A stretch of 10,123 bases of DNA from an uncultured Mycoplasmataceae bacterium (GCA_947176435.1 CAMWQH010000015.1:1-10123); one strand, 5' to 3'. Shown: positions 1 to 7,757, counted from the first letter of the stretch. The notes: generated from the sequence alone by a model not told the origin. Numbers and translations: made by a program.

Positions 1-19
1 CATATAAGGAGATTAAAAA

Positions 20-613
20 ATGAAAAATAAATTATTAAAAACTATCGCAAGTATTACTTGCGGATTAGGAATTATTTTATCAATTCCATTTGCAGCTACA
101 AGTTGTGGATGTTCAGTCAAAAAAGATAAACCTTTACCAGAAGAAGTTTACAAAATAACTGATAAATATTCTAGAACTACTTTAGAAGGTTTTACTGATG
201 AATTTATAGAAAATCAAAATGATTATAAAGATTACAACACTATGCAAATACCAATTAATATAAATAATATTATTGTTGATGCTTTTAATGGAAAAATACC
301 ACCTTTTATTACAAAAATAATATTTCCACCTGAAATGAAGGATGAAATATATACAGATTATGGTATTTTTGCTGGTAATCATTCAATAACATCTGTTGTT
401 CTTCCTGGAAACTTAAAATCCACAACTCAAGGTATATTTAATGATTGTTCAAATTTAACAAGTATTACATGAGATGCTTGAAATTGTGCTTATTTTGATT
501 TTAATGGATTTTTAGGGGTTGCCGCAAAAGGAATAGTTAAAGTAACTAACCCAATTGATGATGAACACGATAGTGCTGCATTACTTACAGTTTTAAAACA
601 AAAAGGTGGATAA
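20..613 (+). CDS. BspA-like leucine-rich-repeat lipoprotein, short paralogue
   Basis: The 197-residue product is a predicted surface lipoprotein. Residues 1-28 form a lipoprotein signal: a lysine-rich start, a hydrophobic core, then AATS before Cys29, the likely lipidated residue. Only about one leucine-rich unit of the LRR_5/BspA type is visible (around residues 130-150, NCSNLTSIT). Residues 44-85 resemble residues 205-245 of the protein starting at 767, and the tail (VTNPIDDEHDSAALL) matches that protein's tail, so the two are paralogues. The start is well supported: AAGGAG lies at 6-11, about 8 bases upstream. TGA codons at 470-472 and 479-481 are read as Trp. The frame stops at TAA 611-613, about a dozen codons earlier than in the paralogue. 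BspA-like repeats in other bacteria take part in adhesion; the role here is unknown. The promoter lies outside the window. Confidence 0.85.
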
Positions 614-649
614 CCTGAAGGCGGCACTTCTGCCCAATTAATTTATTAA
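614..649 (+). pseudogene. Remnant of the lost C-terminal codons of the short lipoprotein
   Basis: After the TAA at 611-613 the same frame continues PEGGTSAQLIY and then TAA at 647-649. The paralogue ending at 2161 has GLPEGWSAAN at the matching place. The stop replaces a leucine codon (CTA in the paralogue; a TTA to TAA change would suffice), so the ancestral gene probably continued about 11 residues further. The remnant has Gly where the paralogue has Trp, so it has drifted or diverged. This rests on comparing two paralogues only. Confidence 0.5.
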
Positions 650-704
650 TTTAATCCCAAATTTTTCCTAAACCCCGGTACATTTTTTTTGTTTTTTTTA
701 AAAA

Positions 705-739
705 TTTTTTAAAAAAAAAAAAAAAAAAACGAGTATAAA
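705..739 (+). promoter_or_regulatory. Candidate promoter with A19 homopolymer, possibly phase-variable
   Basis: A TATAAA box at 734-739 would place transcription start near 746, about 20 bases before the ATG at 767. Just upstream is an uninterrupted run of 19 A (711-729), preceded by T6 (705-710), A5 (700-704), T8 (692-699) and T8 (683-690). The position where a -35 box would sit (about 711-716) lies within the poly(A). Length-variable poly(A) next to the -10 box controls on/off switching of variable surface lipoproteins in Mycoplasma hyorhinis (vlp genes). The A/T blocks could also fold and act as a terminator for the preceding gene. Confidence 0.5.
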
Positions 740-766
740 TTAGATAGTTAACTTATTTAATTTATC

Positions 767-2161
767 ATGCATAAAAAAATAAAAAATATATTATTGTCTT
801 CGCTTGCTTGCATTACACCAGCAAGCGCAATTTTTACATCTTCTTATCAAACAAATGAATTGATAGATATCTCTACAATTTTTAGTTCACCAAAAATTGA
901 AAAAATGTTAGGATTAAATGATAAGCCTACTACAGATGAAGTTTTAGGTTATTTACATAAATATCTTGTTGATAACAATAAATTTACTCAATATGGAACA
1001 CTTTTAAATGAAATTAATGTTCAGATAAATGACGTTATCATAATTACGACTAATTCCCATTCATCAAGATATGCGGGATCATTTCAATTAGAGTACGATA
1101 CATTTTACGAACCAACAACAGTAAGTGAAATATTTACTGGTTTTACCATTCCTAATTTGTATTATGTTCCAAGCCTAAGTGAAATCAAAAAAATGCTTGC
1201 CGATTATCTAATTGCTCAATCAAGAACAGAATATATTAATTTGATTAATTATATGAATATAACTATTGGTGGAACAGCTGGTAATCTAAAAGTTACATTA
1301 GATGCATTTAATACACCTTATTTTTATATAAGTGGACAAGCATCATTTAATTATTCATTAAAAACTCCAAGTGAGTTTTACAGGTATACTGATACAGCAA
1401 TTACTGGATTTTCAGATGAATTTATGAATAATCAAGCAAAATACAATATGTATTCAATCATGGAAATTCCGGCTAATGTAACATCAATTGCTGCTTATGC
1501 TTTTTGAAAAAACTCAACTTCAATAATTCCAGAATTTATTACAGAATTAAGCTTTGGTAAAGGATCTAATTGCTCTGCTATAAAAAATCAAGCTTTTATG
1601 GATGCTTTATCGTTTACTTCTCTTGATTTTTCAAACGCAACTGATTTATCTTCAATTGGACTGTCAGCTTTTAGAAATTGTTCATCTTTAACATCTATAT
1701 CTTTATCAACTAATTTAACTTTTATAGATGGATCTGCTTTTAGAAATTGTTCATTATTAACTTCTGTAGATTTATCTATTTGCACTAATTTAACGGTACT
1801 TAATAATGCTATTTTTTTTGATTGTTCATCATTAACTTCTATAAGTCTTCCAAGTGGTTTAACAACTATTGGTGGTTCTGTTTTTGAAAAATGTTCATCA
1901 TTAACTTCTATAACTTTCCCAAGTAGTTTATCAACAATTAATATTTATGCTTTTAAAAATTGTTCTAATTTAAGTACCATCACGTGAGATGCTTGGAATG
2001 GTAATACTAGTCTACAAAATTCTTCATTCAGTAGTGTTTGTCTAGACGGTGGAACAGTTACTGTAACTAATCCAATTGATGATGCACACAATAGTGCAGC
2101 ATTACTTGATACTTTAAAACAACAAGCAGGACTACCAGAAGGTTGATCAGCTGCTAATTAA
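767..2161 (+). CDS. BspA-like leucine-rich-repeat surface protein, long paralogue
   Basis: The 464-residue product is a predicted exported protein. Residues 1-21 look like a signal peptide, with PASA at 18-21 as a possible cleavage site; Cys15 follows LA but makes a poor, very early lipobox, so lipidation is uncertain. Two similar segments follow (about 50-115 and 133-197; compare LGYLHKYL and MLADYL), an apparent tandem duplication. Residues 205-245 resemble the first lipoprotein. Residues about 278-405 form an array of leucine-rich BspA-type units (NCSSLTSI at each turn, period 23 or 25 residues). The tail from 407 ends GLPEGWSAAN and matches the paralogue's tail. TGA at 1505-1507, 1985-1987 and 2144-2146 is Trp. 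No Shine-Dalgarno sequence precedes the ATG, unlike the first gene; the start is chosen because it gives the signal peptide. Likely role: adhesion or host contact, by inference. Confidence 0.85.
1679..1984 (+). repeat. In-frame repeats encoding 23-25-residue leucine-rich units
   Basis: A TGTTC-rich segment encoding the CSSLTSI core starts at 1679, 1748, 1823, 1892 and 1961, so the spacings are 69, 75, 69 and 69 bases, all multiples of three. Two copies (1823-1844 and 1892-1913) are identical over 22 bases; others differ at a few positions. The pattern is a protein-coding repeat, not a CRISPR. The near-identity of neighbouring units would allow gain or loss of whole units by recombination or slippage. 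Confidence 0.85.
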
Positions 2162-2349
2162 TCGGCTAATTAAATTGTATTATATTGATTCAACTAATGT
2201 TTTAATTGTACAATTCAATTATTTATAGATTTTTTGCTCAATCTATATCTAGTTTATTTATGATTAGTGTACCGCCTAATAATTCCTATTTTTGAATCAA
2301 TTTAATTAACTTATTGATCTTTTATATTAACGAGAAGTTTTCTATTGAC
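2162..2349. other. Intergenic region between converging genes
   Basis: No credible gene is seen. The stop region of the preceding gene is followed by a second copy of GCTAATTAA (2153-2161 and 2165-2173). There is a 12-base perfect palindrome, AATTGTACAATT (2204-2215), and a 7-bp hairpin ATAGATT/AATCTAT (2225-2231 with 2240-2246) followed by a mildly T-rich stretch, which might weakly terminate the plus-strand gene. Confidence 0.5.
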
Positions 2350-2351
2350 TC

Positions 2352-2390
2352 TTAAAATAAAAATCTCACTTGTTGTGTGAGATTTTGATT
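2352..2390 (-). terminator. Rho-independent terminator of the sugar operon, possibly bidirectional
   Basis: A perfect 10-bp stem is formed by 2360-2369 and 2377-2386 (AAAATCTCAC/GTGAGATTTT) with a 7-base loop. Read on the minus strand the stem is followed by TATTTTAAG, giving a U-rich tail, and lies just after the aldolase stop codon at 2404. On the plus strand the stem ends in TTTT then GATTATTT, so it may also end transcription from the surface-protein gene. Confidence 0.8.
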
Positions 2391-2403
2391 ATTTAATTAA
2401 AAC

Positions 2404-3288
2404 TTAAGCTTTACCTAATGAACCAGTAATTTTTAGTTTTTCAATAATTTTAGCTTTCACACCATCATAAGCAATTGGTAAATATTTTCTAGGATCAAAA
2501 CCTTTTCCTTCTTTATGTTTACCTACTTCAAAATAAGCACTAACTTGGTTTGTAAAAGCAACTAAAGTTTCAGTGCCTACATTTACTTTACATACACCTA
2601 AGTTAATTGCTTTTTGAACTTGTTCAGCTGGAATTCCTGTTCCACCATGTAAAACCAATGGAATATGGTTTGTTTTATTTTTAATTTGTTCCAATAAATC
2701 AAAATTTAAACCTTTTCAATTTGCTGGATATAAACCGTGGATGTTTCCAATACCGGCAGCTAGACAACTAATACCAGTTGCAGCTAATTTAGAACATTCT
2801 TCTGGATTAGCTTGTTCACCGTTTCCAGTAACACCATCTTCTTTACCACCAATAGCACCAACTTCGCCTTCTACTGAAACATCATATTGTTTAGCTAAAG
2901 CTAAAACTTCATTTGTTTTCTTAATGTTTTCTTCAAACGAAACGTGTGAACCATCATACATTACAGAACTGAATCCTGCTTTGATACATGCGAGTGCATC
3001 TTCATATGAACCATGGTCTAAGTGAAGAGCAACTGGAACAGTTACTTTATAATGATCCATTAAATCATAAACCATATGAGCAACTGTTTCTGGGTTACAC
3101 ATACCAGCCATTGATTTACCAGTTAAAGCGATAATGATTGGTGAATTCGTTTCTTGTGCAGCAAGAATTGTAGTTTTCATTCAATCAAAGTTGATTGCAT
3201 TAATATGAAGTACTGCATAGTGTCCTTGTTGCGCTTTATGCAACATTTCATTCATGTTAACTAAATTATGTTGTTTGTAATTATTCAT
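2404..3288 (-). CDS. fba: Class II ketose-bisphosphate aldolase (fructose- or tagatose-1,6-bisphosphate)
   Basis: The 294-residue protein has the usual length of class II zinc-dependent aldolases, which split fructose or tagatose 1,6-bisphosphate into dihydroxyacetone phosphate and glyceraldehyde 3-phosphate in the cytosol. Visible family motifs: LHLDHG with the catalytic Asp91 and metal ligand His92; VEGEVGAIGGKEDG; GNIHGLYP with His184; LVLHGGTGIP with His214; then the phosphate-binding VNVGTET. TGA at 3181-3183 and 2716-2718 reads as Trp. The ATG lies 2 bases after the lacE stop, and AGAGGA within the lacE end serves as ribosome site, so translation is probably coupled. Sequence style is fructose-bisphosphate aldolase-like, but its place after lacFABE suggests it cleaves tagatose bisphosphate in place of the absent LacD, as GatY/KbaY do in E. 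coli. Substrate cannot be settled from the sequence. Confidence 0.9.
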
Positions 3289-3290
3289 AA

Positions 3291-6044
3291 CTATTCCTCT
3301 GAAAGTTTCTTGATAACTAATTCAGCAGCACCTGCTGGATTTTTAGAAAGTTCAATGTAATCTCTTCCTCTACAAGCTAATAGTTTGAATCCTACAGATT
3401 CAGCTTGTTTAGATAAGTTGCTTGCGTGTGAACCTAATTGAGGAGATAGAACAACTAAATCTGATGAGTTAAGAGCAGATTCGTGTTGACCTCATGCAAG
3501 AGCAGCAGCTTTAATATTAGTTACCTTAGATTGTTTTAAGCCTTTATTAATAGTGTTTGCTAATACTGCAGAACTTCCTGCACCTAAACATAATACTAAT
3601 ACTTGATATTTTTTGTTAGGATCTAGTCCCTTGGTTGCTTTAGCAACTTGTTTTTGTTGTTTCTCAGTAGTGTTAATTTGATTTGCTTGTTCAGGAGTTT
3701 GTTTAGCAACTACTTCTTTAGCTGGACTAATATTTTCAGCTCATGGATTTTTGCCAGATAACAATTCTTTTTTGTTAGATTCCATAAGTGATTTTCAAGA
3801 TTGACGAGTAGTTTTTACTTTTTTGTTATGTCTTTCTAATAATACGTCTAAATTCTTATATTTTGCTAATGCAGGAACACCACGGAATGCGCCCATATTG
3901 TGACCTTGCTTTTTGCACTTTTCTAAGAATTTCTTCATCTTAAACTCAAACTTCTTATAAACTTTGTGATTTGATTTAATTAATCCCTTGTCGATGTCTA
4001 AGCATTCTTTTTGGAATTTAACATCAAGATCTTTAAGATGTTTCTTGATTGAAACATTATCATTGCTGTATTTTTGAAGCATAGCTTCATATTTAGCAAC
4101 TTTTTTCTTAGCAGTAACAATTTTATTGTTTGCGTGTTTAATTGTGAAAGATTGGTTAATCTTTTTTGTTGAAAGATGTTTTTCTTTACCTTTTTCTTTC
4201 TTAGTTGCAACAATTGCATTGTAAATTTTCAAGTTTTCTTTTCACTTGTTAATTTTTGCAAATACTTTATTACGTTTATTTCTTGTTTTTTGTTGTTTAT
4301 CTGCAATTAATGCATCAACTTTATCACTACCAGCTTGTTTTTTGTTTTCAAGCTTTTGTTTTCCTGATTTAGCTAGAGTTTCATAAAATTTAGTTAAGTT
4401 TTTTAACTCTAAGAAAATATTATTTTTAGTTTCTTTTAAAACAGCAAATGAATATTTATTTTTTAATTGTTTTTTAGCATCTTCAGATTTAGCAGCATTA
4501 AGGTTAGTTTTTAACACTTCTTTTTGTTCTTTCTTAAAAACTTTTAAAGCTTTTTTAGCTGCTGGGTCATATACAAAGATTGAACGTTTAAGAATGTCAA
4601 ATCCTGATACTGGATTAAATCTAATCGCATTAACACCTAATTTAGCTTTTTCATCTTTTAAATATTGTTTATCTTGAATTAATACCGCAGGTAAATAAGT
4701 TAATGTACATACAGCTAATGCAATTAAGTTAAATACTCATGGAACTCAACTTGTTGGAGTTGGTAATGCAGCTTGTAAGAAGTAAGGTGTTGATCATGGT
4801 AAACATAAAGAACCAGCATGGAATGAGTTTGAGAATGTATCAGCAAACACTTTAAATAAGCAGTCGTTGATCATACCTGTGAAGATCATCGGGAAAGCAA
4901 AGATTGGGTTTAAAATTGTTGGAACACCAAATAATGCAGGTTCATTAACTTGGAATAAGATTGGTAATACTGCAGTTTTACCAGTAACCTTCATTTGAGA
5001 TGAACGACAACATAATAAACATAATGCTGGAAGCATTAATGTAGCACCAGATCCCCCCATTGCACCATAACCATACATTAATGGTTCAATGAAAATATGT
5101 CCAGCGTTTTCAGAAGCATTAGCAGCAATATTATCAAATCAGAAAGTAGCACGCATAATTGCATGAACTGGTTCTGGGTGAACACCTAAGAATCAGAAGC
5201 CACCTTCCATTAATGTATAAATACAAATTAATCCGTAAGAGTTATTTAATTGTTCGTTACCTTGCAATTCTTTTTGAATTTGTTCAAATAATGCAAATAG
5301 GATCGGTTGGCCTAAACACATATTAAATGTGTATCCAATTGTTCCATATATAGCAAAAGTTAAGAATAATGGAATAATCGCTAAAAAAGCTTGACAAATA
5401 GTTTGTGGTACTTGTTTAGGTAATCTAATAGTTCAGTTTCTCTTATATGAAATATAGAATACATACGGTAAAGTTAAACCGATAATAATACCAGGTAAAA
5501 TACCTTGTGCAGCCATACCATCAACAAAGATAGCACGATCTCCAGAATCTCTAGGAATTCAAGTTGGAAGTGCAGCATCTTTTGTTGCGGCTGGAACAGT
5601 AAATTCAATTACTGATAACATTAAATAAACACAAATTGCAGCAAAGAAGATAACTGTTTCATTCATTCTTCTTTCAAAAGGCAACTTGTTGTTTAATTCA
5701 ACTGCTAAATTTTTGGCAATTGCAGCGGTTGCTAGCATACCGATGATACCCATTGACCAGTTAGATATTGCACTAGCTCAGCTTTGGTAATTTTGGAAAG
5801 CAATTGAATTAATATGATTAAAAGTGCCATCTGGATTCTTAAAATCATTTCAAACAATGCTCATTACCATTTCTGGTAAAGCACCAAGTAATGTAAAGAT
5901 AGACGCTGTAATAATGATTGGCATTACAGCAATAAACCCATTGACTACAGCAACCATTCATTTTGATTGAGTAAAACGTTTAATACCATTTGCAAAACTT
6001 TGCAAATAGTACTTACCAAACGTTTGTTTTTCAGCTTGATTCAT
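3291..6044 (-). CDS. lacE: PTS lactose-type EIICB with a large lysine-rich insert
   Basis: This is the sugar-transporting membrane subunit plus IIB domain of a lactose/cellobiose-family phosphotransferase system. Residues about 1-470 are the polytopic IIC domain, with GVHPEPVHA (His289, His294) and the family motif NEPALFG (Glu368), a sugar-binding region. The IIB domain is about 810-917, with the phosphocysteine Cys819 in VLVLCLGAGSSA and later SPQLGSHASNL. Between them, residues about 495-808, lies a lysine-rich, largely helical stretch. At 917 residues it is far longer than the roughly 570 of usual LacE. The frame is continuous from 6044 to TAG 3291-3293 once TGA is read as Trp. AGGAGA precedes the start; lacB ends 21 bases upstream. 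IIB receives phosphate from LacF and passes it to the sugar during uptake. Exact substrate (lactose, another galactoside, galactose) is inferred from the lacAB neighbours. Confidence 0.9.
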
Positions 6045-6065
6045 TGGTTTTTCTCCTAATTTTAA

Positions 6066-6620
6066 CTATTTTTTCTTTCAAGTTTTTGGCAAAGCAATTT
6101 TAGCTTGTTTTTCACCTTCACAGTATCCACCACGGTGTCAAACGTCAATTTCTTTATCAAATTGATGAATGTCGTAGTTATCTTTAACTATAACATTATT
6201 AATTGTCTTAATAATACCTTTGTTTGATTTACCATCATAATTAGTAGTAATAAATGCATTAACAATTTCTTCAATTAATCCTTGACCGCTAATTCTTCCA
6301 CCCATAGCAATGATGTTTGCATCATAAAGTTTTCTAGCAGCAACAGCACACGCTACGTCTCTTGTTAAACATACACGTGCACCTTTTGTTTTGCTAGCAG
6401 AGTTTGAAATTCCTACACCAGTACCACAAATACAAACACCTAAGTCTGCTTTTTTAGACACTACTTGTCTAGCGACTTCAAAACCATATATAGGGTAGTG
6501 ACTTCTTACTAGATCATAAGTACCACAATCAATAACTTTATGACCTTTTTTAGTTAAGAATTTAACTACTTGATCTTTAATAGGAGTAACAATGTGATCA
6601 CATCCAATAGCGATTTTCAT
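6066..6620 (-). CDS. lacB: Galactose-6-phosphate isomerase subunit LacB
   Basis: The 184-residue protein belongs to the RpiB/LacAB family and, with LacA, converts D-galactose 6-phosphate to D-tagatose 6-phosphate. Diagnostic stretches are MKIAIGCDH at the start (Asp8, His9), VIDCGTYD, the SHYPIYG segment, LGVCICGTGVGIS with the conserved cysteines, and MGGRISG. The C-terminal WHRGGY resembles the W-D-R-G-x-Y end of known LacB proteins; a short basic tail ending KTWKKK extends it somewhat beyond the usual 171 residues. TGA at 6138-6140 and 6078-6080 encode Trp; the true stop is TAG at 6066-6068. The ATG follows the lacA stop after one base, with a strong AAGGAGG inside the lacA end, so the two subunits are probably coupled in translation. 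Confidence 0.95.
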
Positions 6621-6621
6621 A

Positions 6622-7059
6622 CTATTTAGCCTCCTTACATAATAAAGTGTCCATCATATCAATTCTTACTTTGTGACGTCCACCTTCATATTTAGCTTTT
6701 AAGAATTTTTCTACCATATTCTTTATTTGGTGAGTTGTTGAAATGTTTGTACCAAAAGTAAGAATGCTACTGTTATTATGTTCAGTAGTCATTCTTGCTG
6801 AGTGTTCATCATTAATTTCAGCAACTACAATACCCTTATGTTTACTTAGAAACATAAATGTAGCGATTCCTCAATCGTCAATTGCTAGTCCACGTTGAAT
6901 TTTCTTAGCATTGTAAGCATCAACTAAATCTTGACAATTAGCTAAAATATCTTTTTTCTTGTTAAAGTCAACAGGAGTGTGTCCCATTTTTTTAACAAAT
7001 ACCATTACTTCTTTTTTAACAGCATTATTCTTAGTATCACTAACTATACCAATTTTCAT
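6622..7059 (-). CDS. lacA: Galactose-6-phosphate isomerase subunit LacA
   Basis: The 145-residue protein is the partner of LacB in the heteromeric isomerase; length agrees with LacA (about 142). The reading frame crosses TGA at 6871-6873 as Trp (DDWGIATFM), joining what would otherwise look like two fragments. Diagnostic LacA stretches are MKIGIVSD, AEINDEHSARM, TEHNNS with the conserved His-Asn-Asn-Ser, and the C-terminal YEGGRHKVRIDMMD. The central region (residues about 30-60) is poorly conserved. The ATG follows the lacF stop after one base (TAGTATG), with only a weak GAGTAAAG upstream, so expression probably depends on coupling to lacF. Confidence 0.93.
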
Positions 7060-7060
7060 A

Positions 7061-7399
7061 CTACTTTACTCTTTCGTATAGATCAATAAATGCTTCTAGC
7101 ATTTCTTGTAAAAGAAGTGTAGTCATTAAGTGGTCTTGTGCATGAACCATTAAATAACAAATATCTTGCTTCTTACCTTGTGCTTCACCTTGAAGAATGT
7201 CAGTTTGTTTAACATGACATTCGTCAATTAGATCCTTTGCTTCTTTCATTTTTGTTCTCACAGTTTTAATTACTGCTGCACGATTTTTAGCAGTTGATTC
7301 TTTTAAACTGTTTAAGCATTCTAAATAAATGCTTCTCGCATCACCAGCAAGAGAAACAATATGAAATGCAACTTCGTTTGCCTTAATTTGTTTTGCCAT
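7061..7399 (-). CDS. lacF: PTS lactose/cellobiose-type EIIA component
   Basis: The 112-residue cytosolic protein carries phosphate from HPr to the IIB domain of LacE. It is an all-helical lactose/cellobiose IIA (PTS_IIA_lac) of normal length. The phosphorylation site is His86 in LMVHAQDHLMTT, with Asp89 matching the metal-binding Asp at the trimer core of known LacF proteins; EGEAQGKK-like sequence before it (QGEAQGKKQD) is also typical. GGAGAG lies about 5 bases before the ATG. It is the first gene of the lacF-lacA-lacB-lacE-aldolase operon and is preceded by a long leader of about 210 bases. Confidence 0.95.
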   Translation of the reverse strand: MAKQIKANEVAFHIVSLAGDARSIYLECLNSLKESTAKNRAAVIKTVRTKMKEAKDLIDECHVKQTDILQGEAQGKKQDICYLMVHAQDHLMTTLLLQEMLEAFIDLYERVK

Positions 7400-7618
7400 A
7401 GCTCTCCTATTAAAAATATAGATATATTTTTATTTTATTATGTTATTTTGAAATATTATTAATTTAATTAATTAAATAATTTTAAAATTCTTACCTATTT
7501 AGTGGTCTTAATTAGTTGGAAAACTAGAATTTTGTTTTCAACAACTAACAATCTAGTAGTTGAAATATTTTCAATAACACCTTTCTACATACACCTCAAT
7601 TTTAGATACACTATATGC
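7400..7618 (-). promoter_or_regulatory. Long leader of the lac operon with alternative hairpins and a palindrome
   Basis: From the predicted start near 7612 the transcript has about 210 untranslated bases. It holds a perfect TTGAAA-TAT-TTTCAA palindrome at 7560-7574. Two mutually exclusive foldings are possible: CTAGA/TCTAG (7552-7556 with 7524-7528), and a longer stem pairing 7534-7547 with 7513-7524, broken by a 2-base bulge. The segment at 7524-7556 loosely recalls the RNA antiterminator sites of BglG/LicT/LacT proteins (GATTGTTA on the minus strand), but no U-rich terminator follows, so it may instead be operator DNA. Nearer the gene are AT-only palindromes at 7462-7477 and 7478-7489. No gene is seen here. 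Confidence 0.4.
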
Positions 7619-7646
7619 ATTTTATTTTTTAATAATTTATTGTCAA
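7619..7646 (-). promoter_or_regulatory. Promoter of the lacFABE-aldolase operon
   Basis: On the minus strand a perfect -35 box TTGACA (7646-7641) is followed after 16 bases by TAAAAT (7624-7619), a five-of-six match to the -10 box. Transcription would begin near 7612. It is the best promoter on that strand upstream of lacF and nearly touches the tRNA promoter on the other strand. Confidence 0.65.
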
Positions 7647-7649
7647 TAT

Positions 7650-7658
7650 TGATATAAT
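7650..7658 (+). promoter_or_regulatory. Extended -10 promoter of the tRNA operon
   Basis: TGATATAAT is a perfect extended -10 element (TG-N-TATAAT). Transcription would begin near 7665, about 12 bases before the first tRNA. No good -35 box lies at the usual distance, which fits an extended -10 promoter. Confidence 0.65.
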
Positions 7659-7676
7659 TTATAAATATCTACACAT

Positions 7677-7753
7677 CGGGAAGTAGCTTAGCTTGGTAGA
7701 GCACTTGGTTTGGGACCAAGGGGTCGCAGGTTCAAATCCTGTCTTCCCGACCA
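7677..7753 (+). tRNA. tRNA-Pro(TGG)
   Basis: A complete cloverleaf with acceptor CGGGAAG/CTTCCCG, encoded CCA, and anticodon stem CTTGG/CCAAG around TTTGGGA; the anticodon TGG is at 7711-7713. It is first in the seven-gene cluster. It probably reads all four proline codons. Confidence 0.97.
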
Positions 7754-7757
7754 TGAT

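Noticed and set aside
683..729. T- and A-runs as a plain terminator for the first lipoprotein gene
   Set aside because: Not excluded, but there is no GC-containing stem; a promoter-linked homopolymer next to TATAAA explains the position better.
1588..1785. Minus-strand open frame over the leucine-rich repeats, with a repetitive lysine/aspartate-rich product
   Set aside because: The periodicity is simply the complement of the repeat array; no start signal is present.
1679..1984. Possible CRISPR or non-coding tandem array
   Set aside because: Spacings are multiples of three, the units are in frame in one gene and there are no conserved repeat-spacer boundaries.
2741..3025. Plus-strand open frame opposite the aldolase gene
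   Set aside because: It is antisense to conserved aldolase motifs, and its existence follows from the codon use of the real gene.
3998..4219. Minus-strand open frame of 73 codons within the LacE insert
   Set aside because: It is an out-of-frame shadow of the lysine-rich LacE segment; leucine richness arises from frame shift of AAA/AAG codons.
3795..4517. Separate small lysine-rich genes between the IIC and IIB domains
   Set aside because: They share one frame with both flanking domains and are split only by TGA, read as Trp here; no internal start has a convincing ribosome site.
6622..7059. lacA as a frameshifted or split pseudogene
   Set aside because: The break is a single in-frame TGA (6871-6873) read as Trp in this code; the motifs on both sides are intact.
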